The notes under the pieces: generated by a model
The model's database searches: none
What the model was told of the DNA's origin: nothing
The model's input: the letters and a program-made list of their open reading frames with translations, nothing else
DNA from: Flavobacteriia bacterium
Lineage (GTDB): Bacteria; Bacteroidota; Bacteroidia; Flavobacteriales_D; Crocinitomicaceae
Assembly (NCBI GenBank): GCA_947446925.1
Contig: CANFHU010000004.1
Span: 62,001 to 126,000, forward strand
Direction: 5' to 3'
Length of the DNA: 64,000 nucleotides
Program-made: the position numbers and the translations under genes
In this document: one piece after another, positions 9,220 through 20,101 of the stretch
How the letters are laid out: every line of letters begins with the position of its first letter
How positions within the stretch are numbered: position 1 is the stretch's first letter

Positions 9220-10875
9220 ATGCGGTTTTTAGTATTAACAACTTTTATTATATCCCTAGCGTTTTCTAGTTGTAAAAAATTAGATGTGGATAGTATTAAA
9301 AATGCTTCTTGGAATACGAAATTTGCTACACCATTAGCCTATGGTACATTCACCGTGAAGGACATGTTAGCAAAGTTTGATTCTTCTGGAGTGATTAAAT
9401 CCTCGAATGGTGATCTATCCATTGTGGTTACTTCGAGTTTTCCTGCTTTGGAAGCTTCCAAATTCATTCAATTACCAACGGTTTCTCATGTTTTTGATTT
9501 AACGCCGCCTGAGATTGCTACGTATGGTGCAAAAGCCGCACCCAATAATCTTTTGCCTCTTGGGGTAGAACTACAAACACAAAACGCTAATACGCAAATT
9601 ATTGATTTTCCAATAAATTCAGGACAAGAAATTGCAAGTATCGATTTTACGAAAGGAGATCTTGAAATTACGCTAGCAACAACTTTAAAACAAGATATTA
9701 ATGTGAAGTTGTCATTTCCTGATTTTCAAGTGAACGGTGTAGCGTTAGAAGATTCTATAAAATTGATTTACTTGAATTCTACACCAATGTCTAAAAAAAT
9801 TAAATTTTCATTGGCAAATGTAAAAGCAGATTTTACGAATTTAGGTACTTCTTCCAATAAAATCAGAATCAATGCATCGGGTAAAGTGACAGGAACAGGT
9901 CAAACTGTTACTGGTTCTGAATATTTAAATCTTACATGTGCCATGTCCAATTGTGAATTTGGAGTTGTAAAAGGATATTTCGGTCAAATTTCTGTCGCTA
10001 ACCCAGCGGATTCTATCATGCTAGATCAATTTGAATCATTTAAAATTTCAAAAGGGGTAATAGCGTTAACAAATCCGAGTATAAAAATGAATATCTCAAA
10101 TACTTTTGGTTTTCCGGTGGAATTAGGATTTGATAAATTCTTATTTCAAAACAAAGCAGGCGGTCCAATTGTAACTATGAACCATACTCCTTCATCGACA
10201 TCGATTAACTATCCGAAATTTTCAGCAAAAGGAATTCCTGCAAAGACACCGATTACAATTAACACTTCCAACACAACTAATTTAGATCAATTAATTAGCA
10301 GTGTGTCGAAATATTTAATTGTTCAATCTTCTGCAACAACAAATAAAGATGGAAAAACAGCAGAATTAAATTACATTTTAGGGAATAGTCAATTAACAGT
10401 AGATACAGAAATTGAGGTCCCAATGGAAGGATATGCAACTGGTTTTGAAAGACAAGACACCATCGATGTGGATGGAACATTTGATGTGGATAATGCATTA
10501 GAAAGTGTAATCATTCGTTTGGTGTTAAATAATGGATTTCCAATAGAAATTGCTGGTTCTATGTGTTTTATAGATGCTTTTGGAAATACACTTAAGAACA
10601 ATGGTGTGGTGATTGACTTATTAAAACTGAATCCAACCATTTTAGCATCTGGTAAAGTAGATGCTAATGGAAATGTAACAGCATCTACAACAACAATAAA
10701 TGATATTGTTATTTCCTCAGAAATACTTCCGCTATTAAAAACTGCTAAAAAATTAATTTTTAAAACCAGTATCGGAACAGCGAATGGCGGAACGAATATG
10801 TCTGTGAAATTAAGAGATGATTATACGATTGGGTTTAAGTTAGGGGTGAACATCCAAGCTGGATTAAAAAAATAA
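9220..10875 (+). CDS. Large surface-type lipoprotein of unknown function
   Basis: A 551-residue protein with a lipoprotein signal peptide: MRFLVLTTFIISLAFSSC, with LAFSSC as the lipobox and the Cys followed by KKLDVDS. I chose ATG 9220 over the TTG six bases upstream. The mature part is beta-rich with many Asn/Thr/Ser residues and no recognisable catalytic motif. It resembles Bacteroidota envelope lipoproteins that accompany outer-membrane proteins. A DUF5723 protein gene follows after 22 nt on the same strand, so the two probably form an operon and may act together in the envelope. Function unknown. Confidence 0.85.
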   Translation: MRFLVLTTFIISLAFSSCKKLDVDSIKNASWNTKFATPLAYGTFTVKDMLAKFDSSGVIKSSNGDLSIVVTSSFPALEASKFIQLPTVSHVFDLTPPEIATYGAKAAPNNLLPLGVELQTQNANTQIIDFPINSGQEIASIDFTKGDLEITLATTLKQDINVKLSFPDFQVNGVALEDSIKLIYLNSTPMSKKIKFSLANVKADFTNLGTSSNKIRINASGKVTGTGQTVTGSEYLNLTCAMSNCEFGVVKGYFGQISVANPADSIMLDQFESFKISKGVIALTNPSIKMNISNTFGFPVELGFDKFLFQNKAGGPIVTMNHTPSSTSINYPKFSAKGIPAKTPITINTSNTTNLDQLISSVSKYLIVQSSATTNKDGKTAELNYILGNSQLTVDTEIEVPMEGYATGFERQDTIDVDGTFDVDNALESVIIRLVLNNGFPIEIAGSMCFIDAFGNTLKNNGVVIDLLKLNPTILASGKVDANGNVTASTTTINDIVISSEILPLLKTAKKLIFKTSIGTANGGTNMSVKLRDDYTIGFKLGVNIQAGLKK

Positions 10876-10897
10876 AATAATAGATAGTACTTTAGTT

Positions 10898-12376
10898 ATG
10901 CAAAAAAAATTAAATAAAATAGGTGTACTACTTTTTGGAATAATAGTAGCTTCTTCCCTTTTTGGTCAACGTGATTTGACACTCTACTCCATGAGTAACA
11001 TTTCACAATCGATGACCGTAAATCCTGCTTTTAGACCTAAAACAAATGTTTTTGTCTCTTTGCCTCTAGGCATGCAGACTTTCGGAATTACGAATTCTGG
11101 ATTTGGGGCCGCAGATTTATTCTCTTCGGATCAAAAAAGTTTTACTGCAGACGAACAATTTTTTAAAGGGATGCGTTCTATCAATTATTTGCAAATGCAA
11201 ATGAAAAACGAACTTTTCGGATTTGGATTTCGTGTAAAGAAAAATTATTTTACATTCAATATAAGTAATAAATATTCGTCGGAATTTAATTATACACCTC
11301 ATTTTTTACAGTTATTATTACAAGGGAATGGCAGTGGCTTAGCAGGGAAAAGAGCTAGTTTTGATGGGCTTGGATTGCATGTTACAGATTATGTGGAATA
11401 TGCATTAGGGTATAACCGAGAGGTGAATGATAAATTAGTTGTAGGTGGAAAAATCAAATTGCTTTCTGGTATTACCAATTTGACAACGTCTAAATCTACG
11501 TTAGGATTGACCACCGGAGTAAATGGTACTTCCATAGGATTTGATGGTTCCGCATTTGTAAATTCAAGTAATTTAGGGGTTATATTAGACACCAACAATA
11601 ACACGCAATTTCCTATTGAATCTGGGTTTAATTTTGCGAACCTTGGTTTAGGGTTTGATTTGGGAGCTACATACAATTTGAATGAAAAAATAAAACTTTC
11701 TGCTAGTATTATTGATTTAGGATTTATATCCTGGAAAAACGATGTAAGAAATTATGAATTGAAACAGTTTGGGTATACATTTAATGGGGTAGATGCGAGT
11801 GCTGTGTTAACGGATACTGCAGCAAATGTATTTGATCAAATTAATGATACGCTAAATAACATGTTTAAAACAGAAGAAAGCAAAAATGCCTATACAACAA
11901 GTTTGGCAACACGTTTTTACATAGGAGGAAATTATCATTTCAATAAATATTTTAATGCTGGTGTATTGTGGTATAGTCAATTTGTACGAAATCAGTATCG
12001 TCCTGGTTTAGTACTTTCTGCAACTGCTAACGTTCGTTCTTGGTTGTCCGCTTCTGTAAATTATGGAATGTATGCAAATTCATTTACAAATATCGGTTTT
12101 GGATTAAGTCTTCGTGGTGGACCAATTCAATTATTTGTATTGACAGATAATATATTAGCACCATTTAACCTAGGTGGTACGCATACAGCATCTGTAAGTG
12201 TTGGTTTAAATTTGGTGTTTGGTAAAGGTTCAGATAAAAGTGTTTCATTAAGCAACGAAAAAACGAAAGCACCTGAAAATGTACCAACAACCAATGTGGA
12301 TTCTCAAAAATCGGAAGTAGTTCCGAGTGCCCCAGCGACACCTTTAACACCTGCACCTTCAGAACCAGCAAAATAG
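10898..12376 (+). CDS. DUF5723 family outer-membrane protein
   Basis: A 492-residue protein with signal peptide (MQKKLNKIGVLLFGIIVASS...FGQ), then RDLTLYSMSNISQSMTVNP, the conserved opening of DUF5723 in Bacteroidota. The body alternates short beta strands with glycine/aromatic residues (YALGYNREV, LGFDLGATYNL, GFGLSLRGGP), as in FadL/PorV-like barrels. The last 45 residues are a Pro/Ala/Ser/Thr-rich tail after the barrel. It forms a pair with the upstream lipoprotein gene and is closed by a strong terminator. Function is unknown; outer-membrane location is inferred. Confidence 0.85.
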   Translation: MQKKLNKIGVLLFGIIVASSLFGQRDLTLYSMSNISQSMTVNPAFRPKTNVFVSLPLGMQTFGITNSGFGAADLFSSDQKSFTADEQFFKGMRSINYLQMQMKNELFGFGFRVKKNYFTFNISNKYSSEFNYTPHFLQLLLQGNGSGLAGKRASFDGLGLHVTDYVEYALGYNREVNDKLVVGGKIKLLSGITNLTTSKSTLGLTTGVNGTSIGFDGSAFVNSSNLGVILDTNNNTQFPIESGFNFANLGLGFDLGATYNLNEKIKLSASIIDLGFISWKNDVRNYELKQFGYTFNGVDASAVLTDTAANVFDQINDTLNNMFKTEESKNAYTTSLATRFYIGGNYHFNKYFNAGVLWYSQFVRNQYRPGLVLSATANVRSWLSASVNYGMYANSFTNIGFGLSLRGGPIQLFVLTDNILAPFNLGGTHTASVSVGLNLVFGKGSDKSVSLSNEKTKAPENVPTTNVDSQKSEVVPSAPATPLTPAPSEPAK

Positions 12377-12393
12377 TATACACGCATGCATAT

Positions 12394-12440
12394 AAAAAAC
12401 CCAGTAGAGCCGCAATGCGTTGCGGCTCTACTGGGTTTTT
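12394..12440 (+). terminator. Strong Rho-independent terminator after the DUF5723 gene
   Basis: A long, perfect stem of about 20 bp: the left arm starts AAACCCAGTAGAGCCGCAA, the loop is about 4 nt (TGCG), and the right arm ends CTACTGGGTTTTT. A T-run follows on the plus strand and an A-run precedes it, so it could work in both directions. Confidence 0.93.
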
Positions 12441-12493
12441 GTTTGCCGTATAAAAATCTTTGGCCATAGGTCATAGGTATCCTATCTTTTATC

Positions 12494-12501
12494 TATTTTT
12501 G
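12494..12501 (+). promoter_or_regulatory. Candidate -7 box for asnS
   Basis: TATTTTTG matches TAnnTTTG exactly, 39 nt before the asnS ATG and just after the upstream terminator. I see no well-spaced TTTG -33 element, so support is partial. Confidence 0.35.
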
Positions 12502-12540
12502 TTTATAAGATTAACAGATAATATTTCAACACAAATTAAT

Positions 12541-13980
12541 ATGAAAAGAATTAGAATCATCGATATTTTAACGAATCCTGAAATTGGGAAAGAGATAAAT
12601 GTAAAAGGTTGGGTAAGAGCATTTCGAAGCAATCGTTTTATACAACTAACAGATGGTTCTACAATCAATACTTTACAAGCAGTTGTTGATTTTGAACAAT
12701 TCGATGAAGCTCTATTAAAAAAAATTACTACGGCAGCCGCTGTAAGTTTAACAGGAACATTAATTGAATCGCAAGGTGCTGGTCAAGCAGTGGAATTACA
12801 AGTTGCTAACATTGAAATTTTAGGAGAAGCAAATCCAGATGATGTTCAAAAAACGGTGATGCAACCTAAAAAACACAGTTTGGAGTTTTTGAGAGAACAA
12901 GCACATTTACGTTTTAGAACAAATACCTTTGGTGCGGTTTTCCGTATTCGCCATGCAGTAGCGTATGCGATCCATAAATTTTTCAACGACAAAGGTTTCT
13001 TCTATTTGCATACACCAATCATTACTGGTTCGGATGCAGAAGGAGCAGGGGAGATGTTCCGTGTTTCTACCTTAGATGCTAAAAATCCTCCGTTGACAGA
13101 AGATGGAGAAGTAGACTTCTCGAAAGAATTTTTCGGGAAACAAGTGAACTTAACGGTTTCGGGACAATTGGAAGCGGAATTAGCTGCCTTAGCATTGGGT
13201 CAGGTATATACATTCGGTCCTACATTCCGTGCAGAGAATTCGAATACTTCTCGCCACTTGGCAGAATTCTGGATGGTTGAGCCTGAGGTTGCGTTCAACG
13301 ATTTGAATGACAACATGGATTTGACGGAAGAATTCTTGAAGTATATCTGTAATTATATCATGGATAACTGCGCGGATGATTTGAAATTCTTAGATGATAG
13401 AGATAATACAGAGCAACAATCCAAACCACAAAACGAGCGCAACGAATTGCGTTTAACAGAGCGTTTACAATTTGTAGCGAACAATCCTTTCAAACGTATT
13501 ACGTATACAGAAGCAATCGATCTATTATTAAATAGTGCGCATTATAAAAAGAAAAAATTCAAGTTTGATGTTGCTTGGGGTACCGATCTTCAAAGTGAGC
13601 ACGAGCGTTTCTTGGTAGAAAAAGAATTCAAATGTCCAGTAATTATTACGGATTATCCAGCTTCTTTCAAAGCATTCTACATGCGTCAAAACGAAGATGG
13701 AAAAACAGTTGCCGCCATGGATGTATTGTTCCCAGGAATTGGTGAAATCGTTGGTGGTTCCCAACGGGAAGAGCGTTTAGATATCTTATTGGAAAAATGC
13801 AAAGCATTCAACATCCACGAAGAAGAATTATGGTGGTATTTGGAAACACGTAAATTTGGCACAGTTCCGCATGCAGGATTTGGTTTAGGATTTGAGCGTA
13901 TGGTGATGTTCGTAACGGGTATGTCTAACATTCGTGACGTAATTCCTTTCCCAAGAACACCACAAAATGCAGAGTTTTAA
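12541..13980 (+). CDS. asnS: Asparagine--tRNA ligase
   Basis: AsnRS charges tRNA-Asn with asparagine in the cytoplasm. The 479-residue class IIb synthetase has an N-terminal OB-fold anticodon-binding domain ([20 protein letters not shown]), the motif 1 region ([16 protein letters not shown]), motif 2 ([21 protein letters not shown] region) and motif 3 ([15 protein letters not shown]). I chose the ATG at 12541 over an earlier in-frame start at 12460 because MKRIRIIDI fits the family N-terminus and the earlier start would run through the promoter area. Single gene between a terminator and a T9SS gene. Confidence 0.97.
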   Translation: MKRIRIIDILTNPEIGKEINVKGWVRAFRSNRFIQLTDGSTINTLQAVVDFEQFDEALLKKITTAAAVSLTGTLIESQGAGQAVELQVANIEILGEANPDDVQKTVMQPKKHSLEFLREQAHLRFRTNTFGAVFRIRHAVAYAIHKFFNDKGFFYLHTPIITGSDAEGAGEMFRVSTLDAKNPPLTEDGEVDFSKEFFGKQVNLTVSGQLEAELAALALGQVYTFGPTFRAENSNTSRHLAEFWMVEPEVAFNDLNDNMDLTEEFLKYICNYIMDNCADDLKFLDDRDNTEQQSKPQNERNELRLTERLQFVANNPFKRITYTEAIDLLLNSAHYKKKKFKFDVAWGTDLQSEHERFLVEKEFKCPVIITDYPASFKAFYMRQNEDGKTVAAMDVLFPGIGEIVGGSQREERLDILLEKCKAFNIHEEELWWYLETRKFGTVPHAGFGLGFERMVMFVTGMSNIRDVIPFPRTPQNAEF

Positions 13981-13992
13981 AAAGTGAGATAA

Positions 13993-16900
13993 ATGAAGTT
14001 ATTTTCTGTCATATTTTTTATAATATTCTTCATTGGCACTATTTTTTCACAAGTAGTTCATATTAAAGATGTTAACAACTCTCATTATAATTTTATAGAA
14101 ATTAATGAAAAATATAATATTTCTATAATAGGAGAATTTTTATTATTAATATCTTATGATAATTCTAGTACTTTTTCATATTTGAATATTCCAGATCAAC
14201 TGTTAATAGCGGATGAATATTTAGATGCGGAAATTATAAATAGTACAACATATATAATTTACGGGAAAAAGTATTTTTATAAAACGATTGATTCAGGAAA
14301 AAACTGGAAAAAAGTATTTCAGGTAAATAATCAAATTTTAATTAATGATTCTGAATTTGATGAAGACAAAATATTAGTAGGAGTAGGTTATAATGGAACT
14401 ACTATCATCTCTTATGACAAAGGTGAAACTTGGATTTTGAAGAAAATTTCATCTAGCAACAATCTAAATAAAGTAAAGTTTCTAAAAGAATCAAATTCAT
14501 GGTATATTGGAGGGGATAAATTATATTTAAAATCGTTTAAGTTTTCAGATTCAACGATTGCTTGGGTCACGTATTCGTTGTTAAATAATATAATTGATTT
14601 ACAAGTCTTAAATGGTCAAATTCTAGAATTACAGCAGTCGAGTAACAACAGTGTTGATAATTTCATTGTAAAATACAATTCTAGTTTGTCACCTTTAAAG
14701 AAAATTGAAGTTAAAGGAAAAAGTTTATTAGGTGCGAAAATGTTTTCTAATGGTGATATAGTCTGTAATAATGAAAATAATTTATTTCTTATTGAACAAA
14801 ATTCAAGTCAATTACTCTTCGTTAAAGATTCAATATATAAAGATAATTCTAATAAGAGTTCTATTAAAAATATGAATCTAGATAAAGAATATTTATTAAT
14901 TACCGGAAATGAAGGTGCTATTGGAAAACTAAATAATACCACAAATTTATTAAAATACATACCTGCAACTTTTACTTCTAATATTTCTGAATGTATGAAG
15001 GATAGTCTAAAAGCAAATTCGGATTATCAATATGCTGATTCATATGAATGGAGATTAAATAATGAGTTAATTTCTACTTCAAAAAATATTCAAATTAAAT
15101 ACCCAGAAAAAATTGGAGATCATTTATTAACCCTAAAAGTTGTATATAAAAACAATTTTGATTTTACATCAGTTTATTTTAAAGTTTTAGAAAATCAATT
15201 TAGTAATTTGATCACATTTCCAAAAAAAGATACAACACTTTGTTTTGGTGATTATTACACTCCGAGAGTGAAAGTAAAATCTTCTTATAATGACCAATTT
15301 TATATAAATATTTTTGATTCGACAAACAATTCAATGTTGTTAGAGAAACAAAAATTAAATAACAGTACTTTTTACGGGTTTTCAAAAGTATTTAAAAAAA
15401 CCACTACATTATTAATAACAATTTCAGGTGATACAAAATGTGGATATCAAGAAGAAATATATAGAGTAAACCTAAAAGTACGTGAGGATTTATCAAAGTC
15501 TTTTGTGTCATTAAATGATAAATTAATTTTTTGTGCAAATGAAAAACAAATTGCTAGATACATTTTAAAAGATACAAATAATATTTATACTCTCAATAAT
15601 ATAGAAATTCAAAAAGTTAATCCAAAAGATACAATAAGTCAAGAATTGAAATATTACTGTTGTGATCTGTATCGTTTTGCTTTCGATAAAATACAATCAA
15701 AGATTACACAATGTATTTCATATCGTGCAAACAATATTATTTCTGATATAATTATTAGACCATTTCCAGAATCAACAATTAAATTTTCGGATAATGTTTT
15801 TTTGAATACAGATTCCATTGATGTTTCGGATTTTAAAGGAGGTAAAAAAAATTTGCTTACTATTCATAATGCTAATAATTCATTAGTTTATTCTGACACA
15901 CTAAATAATAAAATTTCAATTAAGCAATCTGGAAAATATATTTTAAATTTTAAAACAACTAATGAATTTAATTGTACTAATAATTTCACTAAAGAATTTT
16001 ATGTTTCAGAGAGAAAAAATCAGATTGATACAACATTATGTTACAGAACTGAAAGAAATGATATCGTTTTTACAAAAACAAAAATAGATAGAAATCAAAA
16101 TATTATACAGGCAGGATTTTTCGCTGTTAAATCATCAAATGTTGACCATAATGCCCCAAGGCACACTAACTTTTATTTACGTAAATTAGATAAACAGGGT
16201 GTATTAATTTGGGAAAAAATGTATCCGATAGATAGCTTAAAAAAAGATGTTATAATAAAATATTTTTTTATATCAGACATTGATATAGATAAAGAAAATA
16301 ATATAAATGTATTATTTAATTTTCGTTTTACTAGTGTTAATTACGATGAAAATGAACGTGTTGTAATTAATTTTGGTTTGATTTTAGATACTTTAACTGA
16401 TAATAAATTATCGAGAGTAAATAATTTAAATTATTTTACTAAATTCAATGAAAAGGGAGAAATGATAGTAAGTAAGAAAATTTCCCGTTTTTTTACTGGT
16501 ATTAATAATTTTTTAATTTCCAATTCAAATAAAAACTTTTATATAGAGAATAGTGTTTATCAAAATGGAATTGATTGTTTTGTTGAAATAGATAAGCAGG
16601 GTGTCCATCTGAATAGGATTGGTTTTGAAAGATTATGGCAGGTTGGGTCTCAATATTATCCTCCTTTTGAAGGTTATTATAAGGGACATGATTTTATTGA
16701 TAATATTACTGATCAGAATCCTCAATCTGGAATGAAACAACTTCACAATGGTGATTTTGTTGTTTATCAATACTATCACGATCAAAGTGTAAATAAATCA
16801 ATTTTTCTTACATTGTTTGATGCAAGATTAAATATTAAAAAGAAATTTTATATTGGAGAAAATACTAATATAGGATGTATTGAGGTTGATTTGAATGATA

Positions 16901-18558
16901 ATATTTATTTTGCTCATTCAAACACAATATATAAATTCGATAAAGAATTAAATCTAGTATGGAAAAAAAGTACAACTAACTTATCACACAGATTTTTAAA
17001 GTTTATTCCTCAAAACAATACTCTTATAATTTCTTCATATTCTAGTACTAATTCTTGTATTTTTGATAGAGATAAATATATATCAATTAATCAATCTAAA
17101 ATACTAAATAATTCAATTATTATTCTTGATGCTCATTCAGGTAATTTCTTAAATTATTTTATAAAAAAATTCGCTCAAGAACCTATATGTTTTACATCTT
17201 TTGTAGATGATAATTCAAATGTATATTTTAATGAAGGATATTGTAAAGATCTTTCTTACTATAGCGCAACAAGGTACAATGAATATGTTTCCTTTTTTTC
17301 AAAATTAAGTTTAGGTAATTGTAAATCGGCTGATAAAATATTTAAATTATCTTATTTAGATACTATTAAATATTGTCAATATGATTCATCAGAAAGTCGG
17401 TACGCATTTTCAATAAGCAATAATATAGGATACGACTCATTAAAATATAAGATAATTGATAATATAAGTCAATTAGAATCTTTTGATTTAGTATCTGACT
17501 ATACTTTAGATATTAAATACTCAACAAATAGTGATTATTTTACTCTAATAACATATTCCAACAGTTCTATTGATACTTTCTATGTGAAACGTTTATTAAA
17601 TAAAAAACCAATATTTGATATTCCTAAAATAAATTGTTCAAATGCGACTTCGTTAATCAAGTTTGATTTTAATGAAAAAATTACAATTGATAACTCACTC
17701 AATTATTTAGTGAATGCATATAATCTCGATTTAAGTAAAAGTAAAAACGATCAATATTTATTACCTTATACTGGATATTACAAAAATGAATGTATTTTGA
17801 ATGATTCATTACAAATCGTTAAAACGTTGCCAATTAAAAATGAATTATTATTTAAAACGGATAATTGTATAAACGAAATACAAAAAATAGTTGCTAAACC
17901 TTTTGATTCAAAGCATTACTTTTCATTAAATAATAAATCTTCTTTTACAACTGATACAGATTCAGTTGCTTATAGTAAATTTAATAAAGGGATAAATCAA
18001 ATTTTTGTAAAATCAATTGACACAAATGATTGTATTTTATTAGATTCTATATTAATTAATCATATTGATAATAGTTTTACATTAAATAAAAATTATAAAT
18101 TAAATTGTGGTGGTAATGTTGATATTCGTATTCCAAATTCAATGAAATCAGTTTTATGGTCTGATAGCACAACTAGTTTTTCACATAATTTTAAAAATCA
18201 ACTTCCATATAAAAATGATACTTTGAGTTATTATGTATCTTCTATTGATTCTTTCGGTTGTAGGTATTTGAATTATTTTGACGTAATATATAATTGTCAA
18301 ACAAATTCAATTAATCAAAATTATTTTTCAGAAAAAGTTCTTTATCCTAATCCTTTTTCTGATTTACTTTACATTCAATTTGTAAATTCATTACCAAAAT
18401 TTATCTCAATACATTCCCAACAAGGTAATTTAGTATATTCAAGAAATTCAATTTTAGATTCTGAAGAATTAAAACTTGATTACCTAGCATCAGGAGTATA
18501 TTTTTTAACGATTGAAGAAGAAGGAAATACATACACACAAAAGATTGTAAAATTGTAA
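13993..18558 (+). CDS. Giant secreted protein with T9SS type A sorting domain
   Basis: A 1,521-residue protein with a signal peptide (MKLFSVIFFIIFFIGTIFSQ). The first 300 residues resemble BNR/Ycf48-type propeller blades (KTIDSGKNWKKVF, YDKGETWILKK). PKD-like segments follow, then a central region with reporter-like repeats (KFDKELNLVWKK). The last 80 residues (LYPNPFSDLLYIQF, GVYFLTIEEEG, QKIVKL) are the Por_Secre_tail type A sorting signal. It is rich in Asn, Ile and Lys and looks more AT-biased than asnS or rpoN on either side. It is predicted to be secreted through T9SS; role unknown. Its stop is 2 nt before rpoN. Confidence 0.88.
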   Translation: MKLFSVIFFIIFFIGTIFSQVVHIKDVNNSHYNFIEINEKYNISIIGEFLLLISYDNSSTFSYLNIPDQLLIADEYLDAEIINSTTYIIYGKKYFYKTIDSGKNWKKVFQVNNQILINDSEFDEDKILVGVGYNGTTIISYDKGETWILKKISSSNNLNKVKFLKESNSWYIGGDKLYLKSFKFSDSTIAWVTYSLLNNIIDLQVLNGQILELQQSSNNSVDNFIVKYNSSLSPLKKIEVKGKSLLGAKMFSNGDIVCNNENNLFLIEQNSSQLLFVKDSIYKDNSNKSSIKNMNLDKEYLLITGNEGAIGKLNNTTNLLKYIPATFTSNISECMKDSLKANSDYQYADSYEWRLNNELISTSKNIQIKYPEKIGDHLLTLKVVYKNNFDFTSVYFKVLENQFSNLITFPKKDTTLCFGDYYTPRVKVKSSYNDQFYINIFDSTNNSMLLEKQKLNNSTFYGFSKVFKKTTTLLITISGDTKCGYQEEIYRVNLKVREDLSKSFVSLNDKLIFCANEKQIARYILKDTNNIYTLNNIEIQKVNPKDTISQELKYYCCDLYRFAFDKIQSKITQCISYRANNIISDIIIRPFPESTIKFSDNVFLNTDSIDVSDFKGGKKNLLTIHNANNSLVYSDTLNNKISIKQSGKYILNFKTTNEFNCTNNFTKEFYVSERKNQIDTTLCYRTERNDIVFTKTKIDRNQNIIQAGFFAVKSSNVDHNAPRHTNFYLRKLDKQGVLIWEKMYPIDSLKKDVIIKYFFISDIDIDKENNINVLFNFRFTSVNYDENERVVINFGLILDTLTDNKLSRVNNLNYFTKFNEKGEMIVSKKISRFFTGINNFLISNSNKNFYIENSVYQNGIDCFVEIDKQGVHLNRIGFERLWQVGSQYYPPFEGYYKGHDFIDNITDQNPQSGMKQLHNGDFVVYQYYHDQSVNKSIFLTLFDARLNIKKKFYIGENTNIGCIEVDLNDNIYFAHSNTIYKFDKELNLVWKKSTTNLSHRFLKFIPQNNTLIISSYSSTNSCIFDRDKYISINQSKILNNSIIILDAHSGNFLNYFIKKFAQEPICFTSFVDDNSNVYFNEGYCKDLSYYSATRYNEYVSFFSKLSLGNCKSADKIFKLSYLDTIKYCQYDSSESRYAFSISNNIGYDSLKYKIIDNISQLESFDLVSDYTLDIKYSTNSDYFTLITYSNSSIDTFYVKRLLNKKPIFDIPKINCSNATSLIKFDFNEKITIDNSLNYLVNAYNLDLSKSKNDQYLLPYTGYYKNECILNDSLQIVKTLPIKNELLFKTDNCINEIQKIVAKPFDSKHYFSLNNKSSFTTDTDSVAYSKFNKGINQIFVKSIDTNDCILLDSILINHIDNSFTLNKNYKLNCGGNVDIRIPNSMKSVLWSDSTTSFSHNFKNQLPYKNDTLSYYVSSIDSFGCRYLNYFDVIYNCQTNSINQNYFSEKVLYPNPFSDLLYIQFVNSLPKFISIHSQQGNLVYSRNSILDSEELKLDYLASGVYFLTIEEEGNTYTQKIVKL

Positions 18559-18560
18559 CC

Positions 18561-20006
18561 ATGGCACTAAAACAACATCTTGCACAGAAGTTAGAGCAAC
18601 GTCTCTCTCCGCAACAAATTCAGTTGATGAAATTGTTGCAAGTGCCAACGATGGAGTTAGAGCAACGTATTAAACAAGAAATTGAAGAAAATCCTGCGTT
18701 GGAAGAAGGTCTGGATACAGTCGAAGAAGACTTTGAAAACGAAGAAGATTATACGGAAGAATTGGATGGTTCGACGGACTTTGATTTATCGGAATACATG
18801 GATGATGATAGTCCAGATTATAAAACGCAAGTCAATAACCGATCTAACGACGATGAAGAATATTTTGTACCGCTTTCAGGGGAACAATCGTTTCAAGAAA
18901 AGTTGATTGAGCAATTGCATTTATTGGATTTAGATGATACCCAATTCAGTATTGCCGATGTTATCATTGGTAATTTGGATGAATCTGGCTATTTGAATCG
19001 AACTGTGTATGCTATCGTCGATGATTTGGCCTTTTCTGCGAACATATATGTGACAGAAAAACAAGTAGAAGAAGTTTTGTCTTTGGTGCAAGAATTGGAT
19101 CCTGCTGGGGTAGGAGCGCGCGATTTACGTGAATGTTTACTGTTGCAATTAAAGCGTACCCAATCAGGTGATATTACACGCTTTACTGCAAAGAAGATTG
19201 TAGAAGCTCATTTTGAAGAATTTATCAAAAAACATTACGATAAAATTCAGTTAAAATTAGAAATTGAAGACCAAGATTTAAAAGAAGCCATCGATGAGAT
19301 TTTGAAATTGAATCCCAAACCAGGTGGATCCATGAAAGAGTCTGCTAAACCGATGCAGCAAATAACACCAGATTTTACCATCATCGAATTTGAGGGTAAA
19401 TTAGAATTATCCATACACGGACGTAACGCACCGGATTTAAAGGTGAGTCGCGAATACGAGAACATGTTACGCGGTTATTCCGAGGGTGCTAAAACTTCTA
19501 AGTCGGATAAAGAGGCCGTTAGTTTTGTAAAGCAAAAATTGGAAAATGCGAAGTGGTTTATTGATGCAATCAAGCAGCGTCAAAACACCTTGTTTGTTAC
19601 CATGACCGCAATTATGAATTACCAACGTGCTTTTTTCTTGACTGGCGACGAAACTAATTTACGCCCAATGATTTTAAAAGACATTGCAGAATTGGTTGGG
19701 TTGGATATTTCTACTATTTCTCGTGTAGCAAATAGTAAGTACGTTCAAACAAATTATGGGATATATACTTTGAAGTATTTCTTTTCTGAATCCATGTCAA
19801 AAGATACGGGGGAAGAAGTTTCAACGCGTGAGGTTAAAAAGATCCTCTCAGAAGCCATTCAAAGTGAAGAAAAGAACAAACCCTTAACGGATGACAAACT
19901 AACGCTTATATTGCAAGAAAAAGGGTATAATATCGCACGACGTACCGTTGCCAAATACCGGGAGCAATTAAATTATCCTGTAGCTCGACTTCGTAAAGAA
20001 TTGTAA
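18561..20006 (+). CDS. rpoN: RNA polymerase sigma-54 factor
   Basis: Sigma-54 directs RNA polymerase to -24/-12 promoters and needs AAA+ activators. The 481-residue protein has region I (QKLEQRLSPQQIQLMKLLQV and an acidic stretch near residues 35-85), the core-binding region (LNLDESGYLNRTV-like segment, VQELDPAGVGARDLRECLL), the HTH region (LKDIAELVGLDISTISRVAN) and the C-terminal RpoN box ARRTVAKYRE. Full length for the family. It starts 2 nt after the T9SS gene, yet the two look unrelated in base usage. A hairpin terminator follows. Confidence 0.97.
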   Translation: MALKQHLAQKLEQRLSPQQIQLMKLLQVPTMELEQRIKQEIEENPALEEGLDTVEEDFENEEDYTEELDGSTDFDLSEYMDDDSPDYKTQVNNRSNDDEEYFVPLSGEQSFQEKLIEQLHLLDLDDTQFSIADVIIGNLDESGYLNRTVYAIVDDLAFSANIYVTEKQVEEVLSLVQELDPAGVGARDLRECLLLQLKRTQSGDITRFTAKKIVEAHFEEFIKKHYDKIQLKLEIEDQDLKEAIDEILKLNPKPGGSMKESAKPMQQITPDFTIIEFEGKLELSIHGRNAPDLKVSREYENMLRGYSEGAKTSKSDKEAVSFVKQKLENAKWFIDAIKQRQNTLFVTMTAIMNYQRAFFLTGDETNLRPMILKDIAELVGLDISTISRVANSKYVQTNYGIYTLKYFFSESMSKDTGEEVSTREVKKILSEAIQSEEKNKPLTDDKLTLILQEKGYNIARRTVAKYREQLNYPVARLRKEL

Positions 20007-20075
20007 ACTTAAAATATTATATTTATATTTGTGATGAATCTGAAATTTAGTTAGTCTATCAAGTAGGATTCCTCC

Positions 20076-20101
20076 GGTAGCTTTATGCTACCTTTTTTTT
20101 T
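20076..20101 (+). terminator. Terminator after rpoN
   Basis: Stem GGTAGC / GCTACC, five-nucleotide loop, then a run of T. It is short but has a clear T-tract and stands between the convergent rpoN and DUF3800 genes. Confidence 0.75.

Noticed and set aside
13993-20006. Operon of the giant T9SS protein and rpoN as a functional unit
   Set aside because: Close spacing suggests co-transcription, but base usage and roles differ and there is no sign that they act together.
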